Of a stretch of 7,528 bases of DNA, positions 1 through 6,736 are shown piece by piece. Made by a program: the position numbers and the translations under genes. The notes under the pieces are model-generated. The model saw only the letters and a program-made list of their open reading frames with translations. It searched no databases and had not been told where the DNA came from. The stretch comes from Flavobacteriaceae bacterium UBA5544. GTDB taxonomy: Bacteria > Bacteroidota > Bacteroidia > Flavobacteriales > Flavobacteriaceae. How positions within the stretch are numbered: the stretch's first letter is position 1; every line of letters starts with the position of its first letter. The stretch spans positions 1 to 7,528 of the forward strand of contig DINI01000022.1 of NCBI GenBank assembly GCA_002426755.1, written 5' to 3'.

Positions 1-27
1 AATGTTGGGGACTTTTTTTGTTTGTAG

Positions 28-1689
28 TTATTGTTTAATGAATTTCAGAGTGGATACTTTCCCACTATGTTTTAACTGTATAAGATACAATCCAGACTTT
101 AAATACTCTACGTTTATTTGGGTTGCATCGCCTTTTTGTTCAATAACGAATTTGCCAGTTAAATCTGTAATTGAGATATGGTCTATAGGGGAGTTGGATA
201 TGTTTTGAATGGTTAAAATATTTTTTGTTGGATTTGGATATACAGTAAAAAAATTGTTGCTGACTGCATTCTCATCAATTGAAAGTGTTTCTGTATCTAA
301 TGCCCATAATTCTTGCCCATAAGTACCTTGAATATTTGCGACAAAGAAAAGTTTATTGTTAACTATGGTAAGCCAATCTGGAGAAGGATTAGAGCCTATT
401 GCATTGTCAATGTTGTATGCTATTGTTCCTTCGGCTGTGCCATCAGTTCTAAATAATTCTCGTCCAATATTGCCGTCAGCAGCTGAAAAATACAGATATC
501 CATTTGAATAAGTAAGGTTTGTTGGGGAGGAGCTACTTCCAACACCAAAACCTAAATCCGATACCATTATTGTGTTTTCTGCCGTGCCATCACTTTTCCA
601 AAGATGTTCGCCATATGTTCCATTAAGGGCAACAAAATACAATGCAGAATTATTTACATTTATTAACAATCTTGGAAACCCACTTCCGCTACCAGGGTAT
701 ATATCCTTAACAATGACCGTTCCTGCTTCAGTTCCATCGCTTTTCCATAATTCTCTACCATGAGTACCAGTTCTTGCGGAGAAATAAAGTAAATCATTAA
801 AAATGCAAAAAAATTCAGGAAGTGAGCTTTCATAGTATCCACCATTAAAACCAGGAAATATATCCTTGACCATTACGGTCCCTGCTTCTGAACCATCACT
901 TTTCCATAATTCTTGACCATTGGTTTGATTATCACATGTAAAAATAAGTGTGCCATTAAAGTTGAAAAAACTTGCGAAGAAAGAACTCATATTGCCTGCA
1001 CTTATATTTTTAACCATTACAGTTCCTGTTGCAGTACCATCACTTTTCCATAATTCACTACCATTAGTGCCATCATTTGCGGCAAAATACACTATCCCAT
1101 TAACGTTGGCTAATTGTTTCGGGCCATTAAAAGGCAGAGATAATGAAGAAGAGGCACTGTTGTTAATATCCTTAACCATTGAAGTTCCAGTTTCTGTACC
1201 ATCGCTTTTCCATAACTCTAGACCATTTACACCATCATCGGCAAAAAAGAATAGCATATTATTGGCACTAATAAGTTTTTCTATACGAACATTCTGATAA
1301 ATATCGGGATTAATGTTTTTAACCATTACCGTGCCACTTTCAGTACCATCGCTTTTCCACAGCGAATGGCCGGTTGCAGGATCGTAGGAACTAAAATATA
1401 ATACCCCATTAACATTTGTAAAAAAGTCGATGTTTGAGCTGCCAACTCCTGGGTTGATATCTTTTACCAGTACCGTTCCCGATTCTGTACCGTCACTTTT
1501 CCATAGTTCTAAACCAGTTGTAGGATTGAATGATCTAAAAAACAACGTGTTGTTAACCGCTATTAATTTGGAAGGGTTTGAAGAGGCACTTCCAGGATTA
1601 ATATCTTTTACCATATAAGGTACCTGCGAAGACGTATACCAATTGACAATAAGGATAATTAATGTGAATAAGGTAGTTTTTGTTCTCAT
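28..1689 (-). CDS. ELWxxDGT-repeat protein, secreted, with T9SS type-A sorting domain
   Basis: A 553-residue exported protein. Residues 1-22 form a signal peptide (MRTK, hydrophobic FTLIILIVNW, likely cleavage near TSSQ). Residues 27 to about 462 hold eight full and one partial repeat of 48-54 residues. Each opens with VKDINPG-like residues, has a central hydrophobic strand (LYFSA, LFFVA) and closes with ELWKSDGTxxGT; the ELW-equivalents sit at residues 61, 109, 158, 212, 260, 313, 362, 411 and 460. Residues from about 480 form a C-terminal sorting domain: FTVYPNPTKN, then ITDLTGK, then LKSGLYLIQL and a basic end. By family knowledge this tail directs export through the type IX system and usually attachment to the cell surface or release. 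The repeats probably fold as a beta-propeller or beta-solenoid-like module; no enzymatic residues stand out and the ligand is unknown. The last repeat diverges (ELWALD). Its own promoter and a repeated 20-nt element lie upstream, so it can be transcribed separately from the gene before it. The family and export assignments are firm; the function is not. Confidence 0.93.
   Translation of the reverse strand: MRTKTTLFTLIILIVNWYTSSQVPYMVKDINPGSASSNPSKLIAVNNTLFFRSFNPTTGLELWKSDGTESGTVLVKDINPGVGSSNIDFFTNVNGVLYFSSYDPATGHSLWKSDGTESGTVMVKNINPDIYQNVRIEKLISANNMLFFFADDGVNGLELWKSDGTETGTSMVKDINNSASSSLSLPFNGPKQLANVNGIVYFAANDGTNGSELWKSDGTATGTVMVKNISAGNMSSFFASFFNFNGTLIFTCDNQTNGQELWKSDGSEAGTVMVKDIFPGFNGGYYESSLPEFFCIFNDLLYFSARTGTHGRELWKSDGTEAGTVIVKDIYPGSGSGFPRLLINVNNSALYFVALNGTYGEHLWKSDGTAENTIMVSDLGFGVGSSSSPTNLTYSNGYLYFSAADGNIGRELFRTDGTAEGTIAYNIDNAIGSNPSPDWLTIVNNKLFFVANIQGTYGQELWALDTETLSIDENAVSNNFFTVYPNPTKNILTIQNISNSPIDHISITDLTGKFVIEQKGDATQINVEYLKSGLYLIQLKHSGKVSTLKFIKQ
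304..1611 (-). repeat. Tandem ELWxxDGT-encoding repeats (about 145-160 nt units)
   Basis: The coding sequence carries nine in-frame tandem units. The best conserved DNA stretch in each unit encodes ELWKSDGT; on the plus strand it appears as variants of CCATCACTTTTCCATAATTC, for example near 585, 738, 892, 1039, 1200, 1347 and 1492. Unit length varies (48, 49, 54, 48, 53, 49, 49 and 49 residues between successive ELW positions), and the sequence between the conserved blocks has diverged strongly. The array is therefore old and under protein-level selection rather than a recent amplification. Confidence 0.88.
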
Positions 1690-1716
1690 GACTTGATATG
1701 TTTTGATTAATAATGA

Positions 1717-1747
1717 TGAAATTAGGTTTATAAATGCCGTTTGTCAA
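1717..1747 (-). promoter_or_regulatory. Candidate Bacteroidetes-type promoter of the ELWxxDGT gene
   Basis: On the minus strand a TTG (-33 box, 1745-1747, within TTGACA) is followed by exactly 20 nt and then TAATTTCA (-7 box, 1717-1724). This fits the TTG-N17-23-TAnnTTTG pattern known for the Bacteroidetes primary sigma factor. Transcription would start near 1710, about 20 nt before the start codon. The same layout, with the same 20-nt spacer, recurs at 4061-4091, which raises confidence. Confidence 0.6.
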
Positions 1748-1765
1748 TCGACCTTTTGTACCATT
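1746..1765 (+). promoter_or_regulatory. Repeated 20-nt operator-like element, copy A
   Basis: The plus strand reads AATCGACCTTTTGTACCATT. It matches copy B (4090-4109) at 18 of 20 positions and copy C (6727-6746, minus strand) at 18 of 20. It touches the -33 TTG of the ELWxxDGT promoter on the upstream side, the usual place for an activator. Internally it is a 9-nt direct repeat (ACCTTTTGT followed by ACCATTTGC) rather than a clean palindrome. It lies in the short gap after the lysozyme-like gene stops. The binding protein is not known; the nearby response regulator is the obvious candidate. Confidence 0.6.
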
Positions 1766-1775
1766 TGCATATCCT

Positions 1776-2477
1776 TTATTCGGTCTCATAATAAAACGAA
1801 CTAATGCTAGCGTAATTAAACTTGCTTGATTTTATTACCTTACCTAAATAAAATGATTTGGACTTTAATTGTTTGTTCAACACTGATTTGGATTTATTGA
1901 ATCCTGTATTGTAGGCTGTGGAGTAAAGCTTCAATTTATCGGATTTGGTGTTAATTTTATAATCCTTGAATTTTACTTCGCATAGGTTGTAAAATGCAAT
2001 AAGATATTTTAATTGATATTCAATATTGATGATTCGATTCAACCGTTTTTCTCTTTCAACTTCGGAAGCTTCACTATTTTTATAGGTGATAAAACCAATT
2101 TTTTTTAAAAATGCTGAATCTAAAACTTTGTTAGCTTCTATCTCAATTTGTTCCGCAAAGGATGGTTTCATTTGAAAAAAGCCCACGGAAAAATCATTGT
2201 AATCACTTCCTTTTTTGATATATAAGAATTGTAGCGATGTAATTTCAATCGCATCATAAACACTGTTGTAACGAATCAATTCGGGGAACACAATGGCTTT
2301 CAGGAATTTTTCATCTATATGATACAAATTTGCATATTGGTTGAAGAGCATATCATTTTGCTCGATTAACTCCAATGCATTAGTGTAATCATTTCCAAAG
2401 GTTTCTTTATAATTTATAGTTTGCGAAAACGTTTTTACACCTAAAATTGTAAAACATAGAATTAGGAATGTTTTCAT
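1776..2477 (-). CDS. Exported lytic transglycosylase-like (lysozyme-fold) protein
   Basis: A 233-residue protein with a signal peptide (MKTFLILCFTILGVKTFSQ, cleavage near residue 19). Three blocks match the order and spacing of the soluble lytic transglycosylase (SLT/lysozyme-like) fold. The first is AIVFPELIRYNS (61-72), where E66 sits where the catalytic glutamate is expected. The second is SVGFFQMKPSFAEQ (97-110), equivalent to the GLMQxxPxTA motif. The third is YSTAYNTGF (185-193), equivalent to the AYNxG motif. Family members cleave the MurNAc-GlcNAc bond of peptidoglycan in the periplasm. The match is distant: the usual ES after the glutamate is EL, and the middle block has GFFQ instead of GLMQ. 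Activity is therefore inferred, and a non-catalytic relative is possible. The gene starts 11 nt after the 463-residue gene ends, so the two are probably co-transcribed. No strong ribosome binding site is visible, as is normal for this phylum. Confidence 0.72.
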   Translation of the reverse strand: MKTFLILCFTILGVKTFSQTINYKETFGNDYTNALELIEQNDMLFNQYANLYHIDEKFLKAIVFPELIRYNSVYDAIEITSLQFLYIKKGSDYNDFSVGFFQMKPSFAEQIEIEANKVLDSAFLKKIGFITYKNSEASEVEREKRLNRIINIEYQLKYLIAFYNLCEVKFKDYKINTKSDKLKLYSTAYNTGFNKSKSVLNKQLKSKSFYLGKVIKSSKFNYASISSFYYETE

Positions 2478-2488
2478 TTATTTGGTCT

Positions 2489-3880
2489 TTATAATTCGGA
2501 ATTTGCCAAATAGACGGTATTGTTACAAGTCATAAACCAATACAGGATTGACTTACCTCCTATATTCTTGACCACAGGAAAAATTGCTCCCAAGTTTTTG
2601 GTTTTGCCATCCAGAAAGTCGATACCTCCGTTAGGATTATATTTGACTATCTTTTCAGAGGTTGAACCTCCAATTAAAAGAGTGTTGATGTCCAACCCAT
2701 TGTCATGGTTATTGTTAAATTTTCCAACCGACTTTCCGTCGATAAAGACTTCCCCAGTTTTTTTATTGGCAGATAGTACCTTTCCTTCATTGGTCAAGCG
2801 ATAATTTTCGAGATTTACTTTGATATTTTTTTTGGTACCGTCAGAATTGGTAATCGTGGCATTTGTAAGTGCATAATTAACGTACACATTCTCAACATTG
2901 CTTTGCGGAATGCTCAAAATATTGATGACAGCAGCATTTTTTCCATCATTGGAAATGAGCAATTGTGAAGACATGCTATAATCTCCTTGAGAGGTTTCAA
3001 TATAAGTTCGCTTGTCATTCGCTTGAAAAAACTGTTTTCCATTGGCGTCATTCCCATAAATGAAGATGTTTTTTTCGTCCTCTGACACAAAATAATCAAT
3101 AAGCACATCGTTTTTGGATAGATAATTTTTACCATTGACAACCAATGAACTATTGGGAAGATACACCGTCATAGGTTCAGAGCCTTTAAATGAATAGGAT
3201 GTCCCGACCAACCCGCTATTATTGTACATATCGGCCGCCTTTGGCATTTCAGTTTTCACAAATTCATCATATTCAGCTTTTTCTTCTGCGCTCATGGCTT
3301 GATACTCTGCTGTCTGTTTGCTCAATTCGGCACCTGTCTTCAAATTGTCTTTGTCAATTTCGTCTGCAAATTTTCCGTTCATGGCTTGGCTGCCTCCATA
3401 TGACATTTTTGTACTATCAACCACTAGATATTTTTTCATTCGGTCTCTATTATCCAAAGCCCAAGAGGGTTTTTTGGCAAGCTCGTTAGTGAGTTTATTG
3501 CCTGTATAAATGGTCTTGCCGTTTTCAATGACTGTGTAGATGGAATTTTTCTCCGAGCCTTCCTTGAAAATAATTTTATAGGTATCTCCATTTGATGCCG
3601 TTGAGATGCTACTTTCATCATAGAAGATTTTGGTGGCATCGCTGCCTTTGTAAATTAATTTATAGTTTTTTAAAACGTCTGGGTCTTCACAATAATCAAC
3701 AGTAGTGCTGTTGGGATTTTCTGCTCCAACAGTTTTATCTAATTTTTTGTCGATTGTTCTGTCGATGGAATTGTCAATTTTATTTTTAAGTTTTTTCAAA
3801 ATCTGTGCGTTGACGTTGGATTGCAGCGTGAGGCAAAAAAGGATTGGAAGAATTTTTTTTAAAGAGTTCATAGTATTCAT
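2489..3880 (-). CDS. Exported protein of unknown function with N-terminal amphipathic helix and beta-rich C-terminal half
   Basis: I do not recognise a characterised family. The 463-residue product has a signal peptide (basic SLKK, hydrophobic ILPILFCLTL, likely cleavage NVNA/Q at residue 25). A charged amphipathic helix follows (LKKLKNKIDNSIDRTIDKK, about 28-50); similar helices directly after the signal peptide occur in other exported Bacteroidetes proteins. Residues 185-215 are also helical and acidic (SAEEKAEYDEFVKTEMPKAA). From about residue 230 the sequence looks like successive beta-strands with Asp/Asn/Gly turns (SEDEKNIFIYGNDANGKQFF, LLISNDGKNAAVINI, GEVFIDGKSVGKF), perhaps a propeller. 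The mature protein has only two cysteines, C64 and C452, which could pair. Translation could start at M1 or at M4 (3871); both leave a good signal peptide. Upstream lie a leader-like block and the relic region with promoter B; 11 nt downstream is the lysozyme-like gene. A periplasmic or surface location is likely; the role is unknown. Confidence 0.85.
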   Translation of the reverse strand: MNTMNSLKKILPILFCLTLQSNVNAQILKKLKNKIDNSIDRTIDKKLDKTVGAENPNSTTVDYCEDPDVLKNYKLIYKGSDATKIFYDESSISTASNGDTYKIIFKEGSEKNSIYTVIENGKTIYTGNKLTNELAKKPSWALDNRDRMKKYLVVDSTKMSYGGSQAMNGKFADEIDKDNLKTGAELSKQTAEYQAMSAEEKAEYDEFVKTEMPKAADMYNNSGLVGTSYSFKGSEPMTVYLPNSSLVVNGKNYLSKNDVLIDYFVSEDEKNIFIYGNDANGKQFFQANDKRTYIETSQGDYSMSSQLLISNDGKNAAVINILSIPQSNVENVYVNYALTNATITNSDGTKKNIKVNLENYRLTNEGKVLSANKKTGEVFIDGKSVGKFNNNHDNGLDINTLLIGGSTSEKIVKYNPNGGIDFLDGKTKNLGAIFPVVKNIGGKSILYWFMTCNNTVYLANSEL

Positions 3881-3937
3881 TTTTTTAATGATTTTACTCG
3901 CGAATGTTTTTTTCTTTACAATGGATTAAGATGATAG

Positions 3938-3959
3938 AAATGCCGTTTTGTAATTGGGA
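3938..3959 (+). repeat. Echo of the ELWxxDGT leader upstream of the 463-residue gene (copy D)
   Basis: The plus-strand AAATGCCGTTTTGTAATTG resembles AAATGCCGTTTGTCAATCG at 1733-1751 in the leader of the ELWxxDGT gene; the first 11 nt are identical. It lies 58 nt before the 463-residue gene. It lacks a good TTG and the 20-nt element, so it looks like a decayed partial copy of the same leader rather than a working promoter. Confidence 0.35.
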
Positions 3960-3979
3960 TAAATATGATATCTCAAGAG

Positions 3980-4038
3980 CAGGATTAATATCCTTGACCA
4001 AATAAGGTGTTAATGTAAGATGTAATTTTTGCTTTCAT
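3980..4038 (-). pseudogene. Relic of a second ELWxxDGT gene (5' end only)
   Basis: Read on the minus strand, an ATG at 4036-4038 opens MKAKITSYIN, resembling MRTKTTLFTL of the intact gene. About 40 nt of the signal-peptide region then appear to be missing. In the next frame 3980-4006 encodes PYLVKDINPA, matching PYMVKDINPG at the first repeat of the intact protein; the DNA agrees at 25 of 29 positions with 1592-1620. The open frame from the ATG runs only 17 codons to a stop at 3985-3987, and no ELW segment follows. Promoter B and a 20-nt element sit upstream with nearly the same spacing as at the intact gene. This is best explained as the surviving promoter and first codons of a deleted paralogue. 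Confidence 0.72.
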
Positions 4039-4060
4039 AATAGTATCATTTTTATTGAAG

Positions 4061-4091
4061 TAAAATTACATTTCGGTTGGATGTCTGTCAA
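4061..4091 (-). promoter_or_regulatory. Candidate Bacteroidetes-type promoter B
   Basis: On the minus strand TTG (4089-4091, within TTGACA), exactly 20 nt, then TAATTTTA (4061-4068). Spacing and box sequences nearly equal those at 1717-1747. It points into the ELWxxDGT relic and then into the 463-residue gene, so today it may drive that gene with a leader of about 170-180 nt. Confidence 0.55.
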
Positions 4092-4109
4092 TCAACCGTT
4101 TGTACCATT
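4090..4109 (+). promoter_or_regulatory. Repeated 20-nt operator-like element, copy B
   Basis: The plus strand reads AATCAACCGTTTGTACCATT, differing from copy A only at positions 5 and 9. Flanks are also shared: TGTC before and TT after the core. It abuts the -33 TTG of promoter B exactly as copy A does at its promoter, and it begins about 20 nt after the kinase stop codon. The 9-nt direct repeat (ACCGTTTGT, ACCATTTTG) is kept. Confidence 0.6.
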
Positions 4110-4128
4110 TTGAAGGGGTTATTGTGGT

Positions 4129-6039
4129 CTAAAATGTAAAAGGAATATAAAATGTAACACTAGTGCCGTTACCGATTTTTGATGAAATCTCATATCGGCC
4201 ATTAAGTTCTGAAATCCTTTTTTTGTAGTTGTTCAACCCATTGCCTGAATACTTTTGTGAGGTGTCAAAACCTTTGCCATTATCGTAGATGGTAATGGTA
4301 AACTCATTGGAAATTTCAAATTCTAAAGTTATTTTGGTAGCGGCTGCATGTTTGATGGCATTGTGGATGGTTTCTTTGACCAACAGATAAGTGTTTCTGT
4401 TTCGTGCCCATCCAAAAAACATGGTCGGTATATCTTCTGGCAGGTTGCTTTCAAATTGTATTTCGGCATTTTCAACCATTTCACTTACCTGTCCTCGAAT
4501 GTAATAAATGAGTTCCTCAAGGGTTTGATTGCTTTCGTTGAGCGACCATACAATTTCCTTCATTTTTTGTATGGAATCATCAATGATGTCGTTGGCCTTG
4601 TCAATCCCTATTTTTTGTTCCGTTTTTCCGCTGATAATTCCGCCAATGATATATCGTATCCTGCTCAAACCCGACCCGACATCATCATGCATTTCACTGG
4701 CAATTCGGAGTCGTTCCTCAATGATTGCATTTTTTTGTTGTGCCATCAAAAGAGCTTTTTTGGTCTTGAAATTTTTAAACTGCATAAAGGCGTACAATAA
4801 CAAACTAATGATGACAATCCCCAAAGCGACTGAAAACCAAAACCGACGCTTATTTTGCAATGATTTTATGGCATTCTGTTGGGTTAGGTTTTTAATTTGT
4901 AGTTCTTTTTTGCCAGTTTCGTATTTGACATCCAAATCTTGAAGTTTGTTTTTCAGTTCAACAGAATTCAGGCTATCATTCAAAATATCATGTTTTTCGA
5001 GGTAGGTATACGCATCCTTATAGTTCTGCATCGCATTGTTCAACATCGCCATATTGGAATAGACCAACAGTAAATGACTCTTCATCTCATTTTCTTCAGC
5101 CAGTTGCTCTGCTTCCTTTAAATAAGAAAGCGCTTTTAAATGATTGCCAATGTCTTTATAATAAATGGACAAATAGGTCAAGGTGTTAATTTTGTAAAAA
5201 ATGTTTCCGGTCTCGTTATAGTAAACCAATGCTTGTTCGGCATATTCAATGGCTTTGGAATGGTTGTTTTCAAACTGAAAAATTCGTGATAATAGATATT
5301 GACTATTGGCAACTTTTTCTGGAAGATTTAGGCTTTCTGCCAATCTTAATTCTCTTTCCAATAAGGGTTTAGCGGTTTGGAATTGATTTTTTTCAACATA
5401 GCCATTGCCCATATACTCGAGGGCGGTACAAATGTCGATGCTATCATTTGCTCTTTCCGATTGTTGCAACGACCGTTTTGAATATTCGATGGATTTATCC
5501 AAATTGTTGGAATTCAAAAAGCAAATACTGATGAAAATGTTGATTTTGCGTTCATATTTTGGCTCATTATTCTTGTTGAACAGTTCGATGCCTTCCTGAA
5601 AATAGCGCAAGGCTTGTTCATATTCCGAATTGTACATATAAGCGTTACCCAAGTTGGTGTTGTATGTGGCTTCATAGTGCAAATCGCTAAAATTTTTTGC
5701 CTTTTCGATGGAAGACACCATGAGACTTTTGAGACTGTCATATTTTCCTTGAAAGAGATAGACATTTCCTAAATTTGTTGCATAGTCAAAGATGCCCTTT
5801 TTATAATCGATTGGGTTGCTGATGTTGTAAGCTTTTTTGTAGTAGTGAGCTGCGGAATCGTAATTGCGAATAAACCAATAATCGCCCAACTTATTGATGG
5901 CATCAGCTTTAAGCTCACTTGTTTTGGACATTTGAATGGTACTTTTCAGCGTGTCAAGAGTTGTTTTCTGTCCAAATATAGACCATGAAAAAACGTTTAA
6001 GAAGCAAACGAAAATTATCAATGTTTTTTTCATGCACAT
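4129..6039 (-). CDS. TPR-containing sensor histidine kinase (NarX/DesK-like, HisKA_3 class)
   Basis: A 636-residue membrane sensor kinase. The N-terminus (KKTLIIFVCFLNVFSWSIFG, 4-23) is a signal peptide or signal anchor. Residues from about 44 to 350 form several TPR units (for example NLGNVYLFQGKYDSL, NLGNAYMYNSEYEQALRYF, AIEYAEQALVYY), predicted to be periplasmic. A coiled coil (about 358-397) leads to one transmembrane helix (401-420). The cytoplasmic part has a dimerisation/phosphoacceptor block EMHDDVGSGLSRI with H451, then an HATPase_c domain: N box ETIHNAIKHA (N560), G1 DNGKGFD (586-592) and G2 GNGLNN plus GNGTSVTFYIPF. All key residues are present, so it should be active. It should phosphorylate the response regulator encoded 15 nt upstream in the same operon. 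What the TPR part senses, a peptide or a partner protein, cannot be read from the sequence. Translation could begin at M1 or M3 (6033). Confidence 0.93.
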   Translation of the reverse strand: MCMKKTLIIFVCFLNVFSWSIFGQKTTLDTLKSTIQMSKTSELKADAINKLGDYWFIRNYDSAAHYYKKAYNISNPIDYKKGIFDYATNLGNVYLFQGKYDSLKSLMVSSIEKAKNFSDLHYEATYNTNLGNAYMYNSEYEQALRYFQEGIELFNKNNEPKYERKINIFISICFLNSNNLDKSIEYSKRSLQQSERANDSIDICTALEYMGNGYVEKNQFQTAKPLLERELRLAESLNLPEKVANSQYLLSRIFQFENNHSKAIEYAEQALVYYNETGNIFYKINTLTYLSIYYKDIGNHLKALSYLKEAEQLAEENEMKSHLLLVYSNMAMLNNAMQNYKDAYTYLEKHDILNDSLNSVELKNKLQDLDVKYETGKKELQIKNLTQQNAIKSLQNKRRFWFSVALGIVIISLLLYAFMQFKNFKTKKALLMAQQKNAIIEERLRIASEMHDDVGSGLSRIRYIIGGIISGKTEQKIGIDKANDIIDDSIQKMKEIVWSLNESNQTLEELIYYIRGQVSEMVENAEIQFESNLPEDIPTMFFGWARNRNTYLLVKETIHNAIKHAAATKITLEFEISNEFTITIYDNGKGFDTSQKYSGNGLNNYKKRISELNGRYEISSKIGNGTSVTFYIPFTF

Positions 6040-6054
6040 TGGTTTTAACGGGAT

Positions 6055-6678
6055 CTACTTTCCGTACAGTTTGTTGACGGCTTCGGTTTTGTTCTGCACC
6101 TGTAACTTTGAATAAATGTGATTGAGATGCCTTTTTACGGTACTCATAGAAATATGAAGTTTGTCAGCAATTTCCTTGTATAAAAAACCTTTGCTCAAAA
6201 GCATCAATACTTCTTGTTCCCTAGCCGAAATCAGTTGATTGACATTGTTGGCCATAGAATCCGAATTGAAAGAATTCAATACTTTCCTCGCTATTTTAGG
6301 TGACATGGGGCTTCCGCCTTCATGCAGCTCCAGCAAGGCCTCAATGATTTTTTGTGGTGATGTGTTTTTCAGAATATAACCCGTAGCACCTGCTTTTAAG
6401 GCTTCAAATACTTGGTCATTGTCTTCATATATGGTGAACATAATGAATTGCGTCTGTGGCATTAAAGTCTTGACTTCGTTGATGCAATCAATCCCGTTTT
6501 TTCCTGGAAGATTTATGTCGGTAAGTACAATGTTAGGCTGTAAAATAGGAAGTTCGATGATAGCACTCTCGGCATTACCAAAACTTTTCAAGAGCTGAAA
6601 ATTTGAATCCGATTCAATGATGGTTTCAAGTCCCTTTTGGATTTCTATCAAATCTTCGATAATACAAATTGAAATCAT
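6055..6678 (-). CDS. NarL/LuxR-family response regulator
   Basis: A 207-residue two-domain regulator of normal family length. The receiver domain (1-118) has the acidic pair E8/D9, phosphoacceptor D54 in VLTDINLPGKNG, the switch threonine T82 (MFTIYED) and K104 in GYILKN. The C-terminal LuxR-type helix-turn-helix (about 147-204) reads LISAREQEVLMLLSKG, then KEIADKLHISMSTVKRHL with the recognition helix STVKRHLNHIYSKL. When phosphorylated it should dimerise and bind DNA. It is the first gene of an operon with the TPR histidine kinase, its probable cognate partner. A repeated 20-nt element lies 48 nt upstream of its start codon and overlaps its candidate promoter, suggesting autoregulation. A four-codon reading frame (6689 to 6675) overlaps the start codon by one base pair of codons, but is probably chance. 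Confidence 0.95.
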   Translation of the reverse strand: MISICIIEDLIEIQKGLETIIESDSNFQLLKSFGNAESAIIELPILQPNIVLTDINLPGKNGIDCINEVKTLMPQTQFIMFTIYEDNDQVFEALKAGATGYILKNTSPQKIIEALLELHEGGSPMSPKIARKVLNSFNSDSMANNVNQLISAREQEVLMLLSKGFLYKEIADKLHISMSTVKRHLNHIYSKLQVQNKTEAVNKLYGK

Positions 6679-6702
6679 TTAATGACCATTTAATCTGCTA
6701 AT

Positions 6703-6736
6703 TAAAGGTAGTTAATTTCAAAATGCAATAGTACAA
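6703..6736 (-). promoter_or_regulatory. Candidate promoter of the response regulator-kinase operon
   Basis: On the minus strand TACCTTTA (6703-6710) fits the Bacteroidetes -7 box TAnnTTTG at all but the last position. A TTG at 6734-6736 lies 23 nt upstream, at the long end of the allowed spacing; another TTG at 6726-6728 gives 15 nt. The -7 box ends 24 nt before the start codon. The -33 choice is uncertain. Confidence 0.4.

Larger units (their letters stand above)
3881..4128. other. 248-nt intergenic region: promoter B, gene relic and leader echo
   Basis: This gap separates the histidine kinase from the 463-residue gene. From right to left it contains the 20-nt element (4090-4109), a candidate promoter (4061-4091), the ELWxxDGT relic (3980-4038) and a partial leader copy (3938-3959). 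No terminator hairpin is visible after the kinase, so read-through into the downstream genes is possible. No full-length gene fits on either strand. Confidence 0.75.

Noticed and set aside
1..27. Possible terminator after the ELWxxDGT gene
   Set aside because: A run of seven T residues on the plus strand is visible, but no hairpin can be built from the 27 nt available at the edge.
950..1297. Plus-strand open frame of 115 codons, and similar shorter ones at 572-763 and 1430-1618
   Set aside because: They are the antisense of the ELWKSDGT repeats and show the matching artificial repeat VPSLFHNS; the minus-strand protein has a signal peptide, family repeats and a sorting domain.
304..1611. Regular repeats as a possible CRISPR array
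   Set aside because: Units are about 145-160 nt, coding, in frame and diverged, without short identical repeats separated by unique spacers.
1746..1765. The 20-nt element as a perfect palindrome
   Set aside because: Only the outer AAT/ATT and scattered inner bases pair; a 9-nt direct repeat describes it better.
1598..1789. Minus-strand 63-codon frame across the ELWxxDGT gene start
   Set aside because: It runs through the promoter and operator in another frame and has no family features; its low stop density is chance.
3985..4038. 17-codon frame as a regulatory leader peptide
   Set aside because: Its start matches the ELWxxDGT signal peptide and its end is a frameshifted first repeat, so a gene relic explains it better; no attenuator hairpin seen.
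4348..4942. Two overlapping plus-strand open frames (150 and 137 codons)
   Set aside because: They lie antisense to the kinase, whose conserved H, N and G boxes are intact; no recognisable protein features in either.
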